From assembly GCA_941918925.1 (NCBI GenBank), contig OW799236.1, forward strand, positions 122,523,062 to 122,587,061: DNA of 64,000 nucleotides. Reading direction: 5' to 3'. Origin of the DNA: Phyto melanocephala. Taxonomy: Eukaryota > Arthropoda > Insecta > Diptera > Rhinophoridae. Both the position numbers and the translations under genes were made by a program. Of this stretch, positions 1-12,969 are shown piece by piece. The notes beneath the pieces are model-generated. The model saw nothing but the letters and a program-made list of their open reading frames with translations. It ran no database searches and was not told the origin of the DNA. The stretch's first letter is position 1, and every line of letters starts with the position of its first letter.

Positions 1-1765
1 AAATGTAAACCTAACTTTACGTCTAGACGAGCCATCGATTTGTTTAGACTAGAACAAAACGTCGGCAGAGCAACTGTCGAAAAATTGTTCATGTTCTTTG
101 ATATGGAGAAAACGTATAAATTATATTTTGTTGCTATTTTTATGTGCCTTTAAATAACTGACAACGCTGTTTGAACATGAACAAAACATCGATAACAGCG
201 GTCCACACCAGGCAAATTCATGTGCGCACAAAAAATTGTTCGTTCTTCGAACAAATCAATAGCTGGTGTGGACCGTACGTAAATGATAAGTTTCAAATTT
301 AAACAAATTTTCGAAGTTGATTCGAACTGAGCTAAATACTTGTATTTTCAATGCTATATAGTAAAACATAATTACATAAATAAAATTTTTTCGAAATCCG
401 GTTAAAAAAATAACAAATAATATGAACTTAATTCTCAATATTCTGGATATCTGTTGTTTAAAAGTTAGACTTGTAAGAATTCATAGAAATCAGAGAAAAG
501 TTATTACTACATTTTAAACTCTAAACTAAATTTTTAATTGCATAAATCAGCGCATATAAAAGTACAGGTGTCCAAGTTTAAAGTATTAATCGTCAAGTAG
601 AGGTTCAAACCTTTTTGTGTCGGAAAATTTATAACTTTCAATGGTGTTAGATGGATCTTTTGAAAAGAAAGAAAAGTTGGAAAATCTCACAGGGACAAGT
701 TAATTGGCTACCAAGTTAGTGCGATTTAACACATTAAGACTATTTTTTTTCGGTTTTTTTAAATCGAAAGTGTACAGCAACAGTCCCACAACAGTTCAAG
801 AGCTTAAAATCAACATTATCGAGCAGGTATAAACCACTGACAACAGTTTATTGAAAAACTTGATTGATAATACTGCCGAGCCAGTAGGTGGGACACTTCA
901 CTTACATAATTTTTGATTTTAAACCGGAACCTTTTTGTAATAAATTGAAATAAAAATATTTAAAATGTCTCAAAAGAACTTTTATTTATTAAAACTAAAA
1001 TGTCAACTCAAATTTGGACACCTTTTAAAAAAATGAAAAAAAAATTTTAAATATAGCTTTTTTGTATTTAAATTGTTTTTGCAATAATGCATATACATAC
1101 ATACAAATTAACATAACTTTTACAATTTCAACGATCTCTTAGAATATCAAAAAAAAAAAAAAAATAATCGAAATTTGAGTAAAAATAGGAAAATTGGGCA
1201 TTGGACATCTGGATTGAAATCAAGTTACATATTGCATACTTAAAAACAGTATTTTCTGACTTTAAGGTATCAGGTTATCATTTGGACGAAACTCAACGAC
1301 AATTAATAAATGTGACACGCCTACTTTTTACGCCCACCTCTTATATATAAGGTGTATTTCCATATTTATACATAGTATTTTGTATATTGTAAAATATTTT
1401 TAAAACTATGGGTCCTGTTGTTCTTTATTCAACTTTAATTAAATTTCAATATTCTCCTCCCGTATAAAGACAATTTCTAAATTTATATCATTTATTTTTT
1501 TTAAATATTTAAGTACTTAAGTACTCGGTATATTTGAATAGAGCGTTGTCACTTAAAACTAAGTAAGTTATACTTTTAAGTTTTAAACTTTGTGTACTTC
1601 TGGCTTATATGTATATACGACCTTAAACTGTATGGTTAAGGCACTAGTATATGTATAAATGTTTGTATGTATTAATGTTCTATGTATACTAACATACATA
1701 TGTATATATGTATGATTCATAACATATTTAAATACAACTTAATGAAAATGTGGTAAAAATATACT
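1..1765. other. AT-rich noncoding spacer
   Basis: No convincing ORF or conserved motif is seen. The stretch holds poly-A/T runs and short ATGT repeats near 1,600-1,720. A short inverted repeat at 199-275 is listed separately. It is most simply read as intergenic or intronic sequence. Confidence 0.6.
199..275. repeat. Short inverted repeat / mini-foldback
   Basis: CGGTCCACACCAG at 199-211 is perfectly inverted as CTGGTGTGGACCG at 263-275, giving 13-bp arms around a loop of about 51 bases. The arms are much more G+C-rich than the surroundings. This could be a very small MITE or a regulatory hairpin. No target-site duplication is evident. Confidence 0.55.
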
Positions 1766-3100
1766 AAAACAAGTAAGAGTGATATATTCGGGCGTGTTGA
1801 ATCTGAAAATACCCTTCATCATCATATACGTAAGTATAATTAGTAAAGAGCTGCACAAGCATAATAAAAATGGCTTTCAAGAAATCTCATTAAATTTAAA
1901 ATAGTGTGTGTATATAACTCTCATTATATACTTGCACAAATATGTGTTTTGCTTTAAGATAAAACAATAATAGAACATTCAAAACTATATCAAAGAAGAA
2001 CATACATAGAGAGAAACATTTGTGTTGTGGTATGAATATGAAATAGCTTAAAAATGTATAATGAAATAACATATTTACATATATAAACTTTAAAATTATG
2101 AATTATTTGTAATTATTTACACAGTTACACAGCTTTTTGATATTTTTGTTTTCGTTTTTTGTATGTTTTGTACTGTATTCGATGTATTTGATTTTTCGTT
2201 TCTTTATTTAATTGTCACTTTTTGTTTTAATATTCTACTTTGTTAGAAAATACAAACAAAACTCTAGAAAAAAAACTTTTCGAATAATGATTAAAATTAT
2301 TTCAGAGAAAGTAATGTTTAGTAATTTATGGTAAAACTGAAATATATAATACGCCATTTTGCTTTATTATTTCCAATGTAATCTTTGTTTTAAAAATTAT
2401 ACTTGGTTAACTATACACTACTAGTCAAGCCCTTTCATTTGATAACCATATTAATGGGGTTAAGAAAAAAATTATTCGCCATATTGTTAGGGACGCAATC
2501 TAGGATTTTAAACTTTTATGTAGTGTTTTAGTGTTTTAGTGATTTATTAGTTTTTCTCAGGACAAATTTTCGAGACTACGGCGTGCAACTTGGTGACACC
2601 AGTAGTGGCAAAAAATTATTTAGAAGCTTGAGAAACTTTATATTTATTATTTAAAAAAATATGTTTTTTCCAAATAATTTGTGCCTATAACTTTGCGGAT
2701 TAGAGACCGATTTGTCCAAAACTCTTCACGAATATCTCTAGAGGTTATAATATCTAATAATAGTAACAAACGAGGCAAACAATAATCCTTGGGCTAAAAG
2801 ATATTTATTTTTGGTATTAAAATATGAGAAAAAGTAGAGGCAGTCGTGTCAGTTTTATTATGTCTTAGATAGTTACGGCGTAATTGTATTGGATTTTTAT
2901 TTTACAGTTTCACAAAACGAGAATTAAGCCGCAGGTCTGAGTAACATGTGATTGCTTTTGAAAGTTTAACGAACACACGGACAGGCGGACTTTGATCTAT
3001 CGACTCCTCTTTTATGGGGTCGAAAATGAATATTGTAGTAATTTCAAACGAAACGACAGAGCTTTATATACCCTTGGCAACACAGGTGAAGGGTATAAAA
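1766..3100 (+). mobile_element. DINE-1/INE-1-like element, copy A (diverged)
   Basis: The left end carries AAAACAAGTAAGAGTGATAT followed by a TTCGGGC-type hairpin remnant and an ATACCCTTCA motif. The right end carries a 'TATGGGGTCGAAAATGAATA' block and closes with GGTGAAGGGTATAAAA. The ends match the intact copy at 56,590-57,267, but the interior is longer and much decayed. Non-autonomous and without coding capacity. Assignment to the Helitron-derived DINE-1/INE-1 type rests on the general end structure, not on alignment to a library. Confidence 0.7.
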
Positions 3101-4102
3101 AAATATTATAAAAACATTGTAGGATTTAGTTGCTTGTTTACCCCTCTCAGACATCTTACACAATAAAAGAGAGACAAGCATTGAGTATGTGTGTGTACAT
3201 TCAATGTATAGGTGTGTGTATCTGTTTTTTTTTTAGAACATTGAGAATGCTAACAATGAAAGCGAAACTTCTGAAGCCTTCTTTTTAAACTTGTTTGAGC
3301 AGTGAGTATTAAAGAAAAAAGTCCTAAAAAAAGGAAGTTTATATTGTTAACTGGAAGAAATCTAACTTGACTTTGTGCTAAAGGCAAATTACATCATCTA
3401 TATACATGGTATACGTTATCATCGAAACAACAACAATAATAATCATAACATACCGCCAGTCAAACGTCCATTCACCAGCATTCATTGATTTTAAATTTAA
3501 TGCGCAATATTATTGTTGCGCTCTAGAATCACTCACCTCTTTTGTGTTTTATCGCTTTCTGTATTCAGCCTAATGGCCTGCATTCTTCATTGCTTAATCG
3601 CAATTTACGTAATAAATATTTTGATCTGCTTAGAAGCAATTGGGGAAAAAATTGTTTCTCATTTTTTAATTTTTTTAAAAACAAAAGATACAACATAGTG
3701 ATGACAACCATTTTTTTTTTGTACCATGATGTGTACAATTACCAAAAATAAATATCAGTTATGTAGTGTCGAATTGTAGAAAACATTCCTATTATCTGCA
3801 GATTTATGGTGAGAGAAATAAGCACCCCTTAATTATGCTAAGAAACTCGACAACTAAAGGACAGATAAATTAAAAAGTATTTATGAAAAATTTTAAAAAC
3901 TGCTTGCAAAGTTTCGAAGTAAAAATATTGTCTGGGGTCTCTATACACAGAAAAAATCAGTTTCGGCTGTGAGTACCAGAATCGTTATATCTGCAGAATT
4001 TTGTTTCGGAATATCAACATATAGTCAGTCAGGACTAAGAAGTTATAATTATTGCGATAGATCAGTTGTCTGATGTGTTTAATTGGACTGTTAAAAATCA
4101 AG
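3101..4102. other. Noncoding spacer
   Basis: AT-rich sequence with no supported gene. TAATAAAAGAGAGACAA-like sequence near 3,160-3,177 recurs near 55,975-55,992, so a small dispersed repeat may be present. Short overlapping ORFs at 3,513-3,751 have no recognisable domain and are probably chance. Confidence 0.5.
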
Positions 4103-5130
4103 CTCTTTACGAAAGAACAACGCGGTATAATTGTGAAAAGTATTTAAAAAATGTTGAATATTATGCTTTATCAAATTTACTTAATATCCTTTTGCATAGA
4201 TTGCAAATAAAATAAATAAAGATGGAAAAAAGAAAAGAAAGTTATGCTAAGACCGTTCGAAAATTTTGTAGAATATTCAGTCGAGAAAGGGCAACTAATG
4301 TGCCCACCATTCAAAAGAAGAAGGGTCAACAATTTGAAGAAATTGGGTCGGTTATGAGAAGTAAGACTGCGGTGCGTCCACGTACCGGTCAGTCTTTGGA
4401 AAACCATGCTGTTGTAAACAAGTGTTTCGCTGAAAATATCAATTCGATAATGTTTTCAACAACTTGAAATTTTACGAAGCACAAAGCAGCCAGTTTTGAC
4501 AAAACACCTCTACCTTTATGCGTTAAAAATTCAGTTAATGCCAATTTTTCGAAAAAAAACGTCATCTTTTCCGATGTAATGCATTTATTTCCATCTGAAT
4601 GGCCTTGTTCAGAAAATTCTCATTCAATCCATGTAAAACTGTACGGTGCGGATATTGTTCTTCAGGCGTTGTAACTTTTTTAAAATAAGGCCGAAATTGC
4701 AGTGACTGTAAAGAGTATTCGTTACAGGAACATTATATCCAAGTTCTTGTGCCCTCAACTGTACAACATGGTTCCAGAAGACATGTGGTTTCAGCAAGAC
4801 GACTCCACCTGCCACAACGCGCATTAAATCATCCATTTATTGGAGCAACTACATATTTTGAAAACAAATTATCTAAAAAAATTCTGATGTCAACTGGCCA
4901 CAGAGATCATGTGATTTAACGTCTTTCTTTGGGGTTTTACTTAGGAAATGTCGGGATAATGGGAAGACACCGGAAACAAACCTGAGCTCAAATCCGAGAT
5001 TTAACGAGCTATCGATGAGATACAGTCACATTTCTGTGAAAAGGTAATGAAAAGTTTAATACAAATTTTAACGGCCTGTCATCAGTTCTGTGGGGGCCAT
5101 TTGAGGGATATTTTATTCCACACTTTATCG
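4103..5130 (+). pseudogene. Decayed Tc1/mariner-superfamily transposase
   Basis: A relic of an insect mariner-type DDE transposase, which would cut and paste its element at TA sites. Pieces appear in order along + in shifting frames: an N-terminal helix-turn-helix start (LFTKEQRGIIVK, about 4,103), the open stretch 4,222-4,467 (YAKTVRKF ... RPRTGQSLEN ... VAEN-like), a FSD block with the first catalytic Asp at 4,573-4,575, AVTV-x-S-x-RYR, then DMWFQQDDSTCHNA around 4,783-4,825 with the second Asp, and a C-terminal GGHLRDILFHT ending near 5,130. The third acidic position (TPLDFFLWG in the family) is lost by a small deletion near 4,918-4,935. Several frameshifts and stops show that it is dead. 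Family recognition is from memory of conserved motifs. The exact mariner subgroup and the inverted repeats were not determined. Confidence 0.85.
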
Positions 5131-6590
5131 GAACATAGAAACATATATTCTTTACAATCCAATAAAAAATCACAACTCTATCAAAAACTACGTGCCTTTA
5201 TTTTAAAATGCCAAAAATCCTTACTGAGACACTGTTTATAAAGAACAAGTCATAAGGTAAAATCGAAAAAAAAAAATTTAAGCATATAAATTCAATTTGA
5301 TTTTACGCTGAAGGTAGTAAACTCTAGCTCATCCATAGCGTAACTAAAATTTTTTTTCTAAAAGTGGCAGAAGCTTAAAAATATATTTCTAGCAAAATCT
5401 TAAACTGAGTTAATTTTATATGTTTATTTGTTTTGCTAGGCACCCCCAAGAATGGTCTGGTTGCACCAAAGAGCTTACCATAAAAAACTGTTTGCGCTAA
5501 CATTTTACATTTCTTAATATATTATAAAATATTATTATATTAAACAAATCGAACTAGAAGTTATAAACCATTGTATCCAGTAATACATACATTTGTTAAT
5601 GATTCTTCTTATCCAACTGTTTTGTAATAAGCTAATTTTAGAATTCTCAGAAGTAACTATTACAAAATTAAGTAAAATAAAAACAACAATAACAATATGC
5701 ATAAAAAAGCAATCATAGCGAATGTATACATACTTATGTACATATCTGTGTCTGTAATCTATATAGTCTAAATATGATTACCGATTTAACGAAAGCAAGG
5801 AAAACTAAAAAGGGAATATTAAATTTATATGTACGTAGTAGTATATCCATTTAAACAACAGAAAATAACCCCATATTACCAATGTTCTTTGTTTAAGTTT
5901 GTTCTTACCAATTAAAAAAAGAAAACATCACTCACACTGTCAGAAGAGTCACCGAACAATATCTTTAAAATCGGGCCTATTGCAAAATATAAAAAATTCG
6001 TGTGTATGCACAATGTATTTTGTAAAAATGCTCAGATAAAAACACATACAAACACTTATATGAACATTTCTGTAGGTATTTTATGTGTGTTTATATGGTA
6101 GATATTATATAATATACAGAGACAACAAAATTGAATTAAAAATAAAAACAAAACAAAAGTGACTGACTTGCAATAATAGCATTTTTTATATAATTTTAAT
6201 CGTATTGCATGAGTTGTGTATAGTACAGTGTCGGACAAAAAAATTATCAAGTAAAACTATTAAAATAATATTGATAATTTACAGCAAGTTAATTTTCAAA
6301 CAAAGTGTGTTTTCAGATTGGTTAGGTCATATAACTTTTGTAATATTTTTAAGAAATACATTTGTGAATATAACAACACCATTGAAAAAAAATTAAATGT
6401 CGTTTTTTGGTAATCGCATCACTTAAGAATGGCTTAAATGATTTCGCTTCCTTTTTTTAATGTTTTTCATGACCCAAGCTAGGTTGTTATGGAAAGACAA
6501 ATTAACCATGCCCACATTTTATATTTATTATTATTTTTCTAATTAATCTATTAAGCTCAAAAAATGGTTCTTAAGGATATTTTTTTCTTA
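5131..6590. other. Noncoding spacer
   Basis: AT-rich, with ATAC/ATGT runs (about 5,580-5,760). The small ORFs at 6,056-6,396 overlap on opposite strands, are A+T-driven and show no domain. Nothing else is supported. Confidence 0.5.
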
Positions 6591-6965
6591 AAATTTGAAG
6601 TGGGTGTGGCACCCACCATCCATATAAAATGAACAGTTTTTGCCGCATATCTAAATTACGAATTATAATGTAATTCGTGTCGGGTATTAGAACAAAAACT
6701 TGTTCAGCATAATATCAGCTGTAAAAGATCAATGGGCGTAGCACGTTCAATATAAAAAAAAATACATTTATTGAGATATTCACAAAACTATAATCTATAA
6801 TCGTAAAACATTGTGTTTTACTTTTATCTCGTTCCGATCGATATGATCGGAGCAGGGGAAGTGAAACACTCATTATATAGGATCAAATGAGGGCACGTGG
6901 TACCTCTCATAAAAAAAATATATTTAATGGCATATCTGCTGAACTATATTTGTTATAGGCTTTAA
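6590..6965. repeat. Helitron/DINE-like degenerate fragment
   Basis: Phrases such as GTGGGTGTGGCACCCACCAT (about 6,601) and 'CCGCATATCTAAATTACG' resemble the GTGGGCGTGGC blocks inside the Helitron at 24,333-25,470 and the sequence at 33,440-33,780. No termini are visible, so this is a fragment of a related element. Confidence 0.45.
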
Positions 6966-7024
6966 TTCGATGTTATTGGCTACGATATTAGTATACTTTT
7001 TTTATGCGCAAAATCAGTAGGATC

Positions 7025-8545
7025 AAAAAACAAGTAACAGTGCTATATTCGGCCGTGCCGAATCTTATATACCCTTCACAACGTGTAGTCATGCAATAAC
7101 AATTGTTTGTATCACCATTCATCCCATATGAAATACGTGCATACGTACACGTTAGAATAAATGTGGCATCGAATCCCAGCTGAGCCAAAAAAATTTGATT
7201 TTATTTTATTTAATATATTATTTATATTTTATTATTTTTTTTTATATTTTTTTTAAATTTTTTTAAAAAATTTTTTTAGAAAAATTTTTAAAAATTTATT
7301 TTAAATTTTTTCTTAAATTTTTTTTTTAATTTTTTTTGTAGTTTTTTTTTATTATTTTTTTCTTATTTTTAATATTTTTTTTTTATACCCTTCACACAGT
7401 GAAAAAGGGTATATATAGGTTTGTCATTCCGTGTGAAATTTCTACAATTTTCATTTCCGACCCCATAAAGTATATATTTTCTGAAAGCTTATGAATAGAG
7501 GATTCGATTAAGCCCTGACCGTCTGACCGTCTGTCCGTCTGACCGTCTGTCCGTGTGTATGTTGAAATCAACTTTTTGAAGCCCCCCGACATAGGTTGGA
7601 CCCGGGTAAGGTATTAAAATATCAGAAATATTCGGGAGTAGATCGGTATTGAAAATCAGAAACATCGGTACATAAACAACTGAGATATGAGCAAAAACCC
7701 ACGACCACCTCGATTTTCTTTTCATAAAAACAACATTACAACAACAACATACATACATACAAACGTGTATACTGGTTAGAGAAAACGTGGCATCGAATCC
7801 CAGCTGAGGCAAAAAAATTTTTTTTTAAATTTTTTTAAAATTTTTTTTTTTAATTTTTTTTTTATTTTTTTTTATTTTTTATTTAATATATTATATATAT
7901 TTTTATTATTATTTTTTTTTATTTTTTTTTTTTAATTTTTTTTTTATTTTTTTTTTGTTTTATATATATTATATATGTATATAATAATTTTTTTTTTAAA
8001 TTTTTTTTTTTTAAATTTTTTTTTTTTAAATTTTTTATTTTTTTTTTTGTTTTTTTTAACATACATACGTGAATTTACTGTTATTGCATGACTACACGTT
8101 GTGAAGGGTATATAAGATTCGGCACGGCCGAATATAGCGCTTTTACTTGTTTTAATTTTTTTTGTTTGGTATGTTTTTTACATGTATGTATGTTGTTGTT
8201 GTAATTGTGAAAAAAAACGAGGTGGTCGTGGTTTTTTGCTCATATCTCAGAAAGTTATTGGGCGATTGTGCTGAATTTCAATAGCGATTCATTCCTGGAT
8301 ATTTCCAAGAGATTGATACCATAAACAGATCTGAGGAACATATAGTTGCTTCTAAAAGTTGATTTCAACCAACACACGGACAGACGGGCAGACGGACAGA
8401 CGGTCCGGGCTTAATCGACTCCTCTATTCATAAGCTTTCAGAAAATATATACTTTATGGGGTCGGAAATGAAAATTGTAGAAATTACAAACGGAATGACA
8501 AAGCTATATATACCCTTGTGCACCACAGGTGAAGGGTATAAAAAT
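7025..8545 (+). mobile_element. DINE-1-like element, copy B, split by copy C
   Basis: The left part (7,025 to about 7,382) begins AAAAACAAGTAACAGTGC, then a TTCGGCCGTGCCGAA hairpin and TATACCCTTCAC, and runs into a long A/T tract. The right part (about 8,154-8,545) resumes with GGTATGTTTTTTACATG and ends GGTGAAGGGTATAAAA. Joined together these parts match the uninterrupted copy at 56,590-57,267 almost word for word, including the GGCGATTGTGCTGAATTTC block. The intervening 7,383-8,153 is a second family member in reverse orientation. Confidence 0.85.
7383..8153 (-). mobile_element. DINE-1-like element, copy C (nested, reverse)
   Basis: Starts with TTATACCCTTCACACAGTG and ends with GCCGAATATAGCGCTTTTAC then TTGTTTT, which is the reverse complement of the family ends. 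Its internal block (CGGGAGTAGATCGGTATTG) matches copy D at 25,645-26,450, so it belongs to a different subfamily from its host copy B. It lies in B's A/T tract and contains its own long A/T tract (about 7,812-8,060). The near-perfect small tandem CCGTCTGACCGTCTGTCCGT is at 7,519-7,555. Confidence 0.85.
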
Positions 8546-10322
8546 GACGTTGTGATTATAATTATGGATGATAGCAAATAAAATTTAGAGTTGTGTATTA
8601 AACAATCGTTAACCCGGTGTCATGGCGTATGTGTCAAAATTACCCGCCACTTTACGAATTAATTGTAGTTTACAACTGCATTGTGTTCGAAAGTTGGTCT
8701 CAGTTTCCTTCTCGACAATATGTTAACGTTTTACGTCATTAAGTGACGGAAAGTTAAGATTACGATTATTTCTAGGAACAAATTTGAATGATAAATAAAG
8801 ACAAATTTTCAAGGCTAAATTATGGAAATTTGTGGATATATAACGTTTCTTGTTATTTTTTTTTCAATAACAAAATTTTAAAAGCAAAAAATTTGTATAC
8901 TTAAAGTAGTTACTTATAAACAGGTGTTTCGTGTACTTAGGTCAATACTCTAGAGCTGCGTAAAATGTTTTTAAAGTTATACATATCTTTTTATTTTACA
9001 CTACTTTCATTATATTTCAGTGTAAACCTAACATTACTCTTGATTAAACAAATTAATCAACACTCGAAAAGTTGTTCTCTGCAGCTTTGTTAGTGTTGGT
9101 GTAAAATATCAAAACAAAAAGCGACAATGAAATAATGAAACGGCAAATCATAGCAAAAACATCGAGTACAATAGAACGTATAAAAATAAAGGATAAAAAT
9201 ATTATAAAGCAGTGTAACTAAACAATTATATTTTGGGTTATAAACATAATATTCATAACAAAATGAATATGTTTTTCTGGGTGCAAGTTTTTCTTTAGTC
9301 TAGGTCTACTATCAAAACATTTACAGATATTTTGAATGTTCTATTTTGATGTCAATGTTCTGTTTCATCTTTGTTCTAATTCAGTCTTTTTTTAATTCCT
9401 AGGGTGTTCTATTTTACTTTTGTTCAATTCTTTAATATTATTATCGTAAAGTAAAACAGATATTTTTACAGGTATGTATTTTACAATGAGAGAGTAATAT
9501 ACACAAACTATGATAAATTTAATGAGATTACTTGTAAGCCATTTTATTAAGCTTGTGCAGCCTTTTACTAAATACCTCCTAAAACTTGTAAACCACATAA
9601 ACTTAAAAATAAATTTATAAATTCCTAAATCCAATGTCAAATTGTACAATATTTGTTTAAACAATTGTAATAAGTAAATGAAAATGTAAACATTAGCTGT
9701 CTGGAAAAAAGTTAATTAACAAAAAATGTTATTGTTTATTTTTAACATTGAAAAGTCTTAAATACAAAACTTTAATTTAAATAAAATCTTTTCAGCCGTT
9801 TTGTGTAAGTTAAGATTAATAAATACATTTACACATTTGTAACTGTATAACTGAAAACCCTTAAAATATATAGAACAAATTTACGGAAATACTTTGGAAA
9901 TGCAAATGAAGAAAAAGGAAATTCTTAATTTCTGCCGCAGCCTTTAATATCATTAAGGTACGTAAACATTGTGTGTTCACATGCATATATATTTTGTAGG
10001 GATCGAAAATTTATGAACATTTATGAATAAACCTCTATAAAATGAACAAAATATTTTTGTCCTCAAAGAGTTTCCATTAAAAAGACGATGATTTGATTTG
10101 TTAGTGCAAAGTTTGCATATTTTACTATAAATGTATACTCTTATGGCATATTTAAGCTTATGCGGCCGTAAATAAATATTTTTTACTGAATTTTTTATAA
10201 AAAATTTTTTTTTAAAAAATTTTAGATTTCAAATTTTAGATAAAAATTAATTCACAAGGCGTCGAAAGTGTACAAAAATTATGACAAAACTACACTGAGA
10301 ACTTCTTATAAATACTATAAGT
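8546..10322. other. Noncoding spacer
   Basis: AT-rich with no supported gene. The motif TGTAAACCTAACATTAC at 9,021-9,037 closely matches TGTAAACCTAACTTTAC at 4-20, suggesting a short dispersed repeat. The 90-codon minus ORF at 9,392-9,664 has no recognisable domain. Confidence 0.5.
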
Positions 10323-10560
10323 AAAAACAATTAAGAATAATATATTCGGCCGTTCCGAATCTGATAATACCCTTTACCATCATCGTAGCTTAGCCTAGAT
10401 TTTAGAAATAATGTTGTACACCAAATAGTCAGAGTACTGATCTAACCAGGCTACTTTTCTATCACATGAGTGTGGAGCTCTTTTCAATATGCTTTAAATT
10501 TTCTTGGTCTCCTTAATATCATTTAAACCTTTTTTTCCCGAACCAGGTCTCCTATCAATT
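10323..10560 (+). mobile_element. DINE-1-like left-end fragment (copy H)
   Basis: Carries AAAAACAATTAAGAATAATA, then ATTCGGCCGTTCCGAAT and ATACCCTTTACCAT, matching family left ends. A following TAGCCTAGATTTTAGA block also occurs in the fragment at 44,676. No GGGTATAAAA right end is found nearby, so it is truncated. Confidence 0.65.
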
Positions 10561-12906
10561 ATTTAATAACATTAGATGGAAGTTTGAAGGCAGAACTTAT
10601 ATTTTTTGGTCAATTTTTTGTGAGATCAATTTGTATAAAAAAAAGAAGTGTGTGTAAATTATTTAAAAGCTGAAAACAGTATATTTTTGTCTTAAAATTA
10701 AGATCTAGTGGTTGACGGTCAGTCAAGATTTTTCATTTATATTCCAGTCCTTTTCAGTCCCTGATTTTCAATAACAAAATTATCATGAATATAAATATAT
10801 GAGAAATATGTAACACATAAAGGTCTGCGATGCATCTGGGGGTTTCGAAAATTTTATTTTAACAAACATTCATGCAGACGAACGTTGCTAGACGAGTTAA
10901 AAATTGTATTCTCTCTGGGATCGCAAGTAAATATGACTGAAATTCTTGGGGGTCACTCCGTAATTCGATTCGAAAGAAAACATTTTCGATTTGCAATGCA
11001 TTAAGTATGCAAATTATATACTATATTTCCTTTATACAACATATTTTATTTGACACTGTAAATACCTATATACAAATACGATTTTTATTTACATGTATTT
11101 TTTAAATATTGTTGTGCACACCATTATTAATATCAAAGCGTGGGTCTTAAATATTTATGCCACTTTTATCCTAAATCTACTGATCCTTTTATTTTTTCTC
11201 CTCTTTTTGCGTCTTAGTTTTAGAGTTGCCAAGCCTAAAGTGTTTCAATGTTAAATTAGTGTAAGGTAGGGTCAATTTCGTAATTTTTTTTTTATTTTAT
11301 GCATAAAAATAAAACCTTTTTTGCTTACTTTATTGCTTTATATTCGTTTTATTATTTGCCCGTGCATTGTATGTAACCCACACATTTACCCGTGTACTGC
11401 TGTGCCTGCCTGCCTGTAAAGTGTCTTGCTATTGTTTGTTTGTGTTAATGAGGGAATACAGTTAAAGATGTGGTGGCATGGCATAGCATGGCAATGGCAC
11501 AGTACAAGGTCACTTTCAATGTGTTTTGTTTTATTGTTGCTATTGCTGTTTCTGCTATAGTTGATTATGATATCAATGTGCGTCGATATTGTTGTTTTGC
11601 TGCAAAAGGTCTGTGCACTTTTAGAAAATAATAAATATTTTCATACTTAATGATGCACACATGTTTACAAGCTTATTTTTAACAATGTCCATGTATGACT
11701 TTAATTTGCACATCTACAAAGAAAGTATACAAACACATACATACTTCTATAATATACTAAATGCATGCATGGATGTAAATAATACCCAGCAAATGTTGTG
11801 TGGCAAAAACAAATTGTCCCAGGAAAATAAAATCTAGATAAGTGCACTACATTTATAGTTGTGGAATTTCACAAAATATTGTCGAAAAAATATTTAGAAA
11901 AAGTCGGTGTTTGGGTCGTTATCATTTTATCATATTAAAAGAAGATGACCCAGAATACTTGCGTGTCTGAATTCAACGGTTGGAATACAAGCTTGTCCTC
12001 ATCGTTGCTTAGTAGTCAAGCACAGTAATGACTTAAGCTTCAGCACTTTCATGTACATATTTTCATATAAAAATTATCTAATAAAACAAAAAATAATCTG
12101 GGAAGTAGGTATGACATCTATAGCAAAACATTTTACAGAGATCGGTTTAAACAAACGCTCTAGTGTCTCTAGTTGATAAAATTGAGGATAAAAATTATTA
12201 AAATATTTTAAAAAAGTAAGACTTAGAAAATCTGTAGCAATTTAATTTTCTTTAAACATTAAGTAATAACAGCTGTATGTTAATATTTGAATTTAAACAC
12301 GAATCTGCCTGGTTTTATAAATCTCTTTCAAGCATTTTTTAAATAAAAATTTTTAAATGATTTCATTAACAACACTCTAATGTGTACTTAGATTATATAC
12401 ACTACAACAAAAAGCTTATATTTTTTTATTAATTGTTATTATTTTTGTTCATTTATTGTGTAATAAATTACAAAAGAACAAAAACAATCAAATTCTTAAA
12501 GCTGTTTATTAGTGTTAACGAACTCATTATCGCCAAGTATTATTTAATGCAAATACTTATAGTCGTATCAAGTACAAATATTTATTAATAATTATTTACT
12601 TGTACATACATATATTCAAATCACTTAGACATTAAAATATTTCATTTGCTTCTCTCAATAGTAGACTGTACTTTATTTAGTCTTTCAACTCGTCTCAATT
12701 ATTTCTAACTGCGAAATATGTTTCATATTTTTGTTTTCTTATTTTCCTAAAATTTTATTTTAAAAACTTTGTTAAAAATTTAAAAAAAAAAATCAATAAC
12801 AAATGCTAAAATTTGTATGTATGTATATAAGTAGATCAATAGATCGGTTTGCTAGAAGTATTTATCAAAAACAGTTTAAAAAATAGACAGTAAAATTCCA
12901 AATCTT
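10561..12906. other. Noncoding spacer
   Basis: No ORF of note. Around 11,340-11,620 the base composition is less skewed (TGCCTGCCTGCC, GGCATGGCATAGCATGGC), which could mark a regulatory or older unique segment. Short CATAC repeats occur near 11,735-11,770. No gene is supported. Confidence 0.45.
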
Positions 12907-12969
12907 TAAGACAAATTACGGCATTCGAACGCTATCGAAATTCTCTGTGGTTTTGTTATAGAGATTCTT
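12907..12969 (+). repeat. Left part of a small palindromic MITE
   Basis: AAATTACGGCATTCGAACGC and the following CTGTGGTTTTGTTATAGAG match the short element at 42,043-42,160. A further related piece, AAACTACGGCATTGGAACGC, starts near 14,036. Only the left half is seen here, because the element at 12,970-13,703 begins directly after it. Confidence 0.5.

Noticed and set aside
7780..7806. tRNA-like phrase around ATCGAATCCCAGCTGAG in DINE-like copies
   Set aside because: Resembles a T-arm in one strand only; no acceptor stem or anticodon arm can be drawn, and the phrase is a family-wide repeat.
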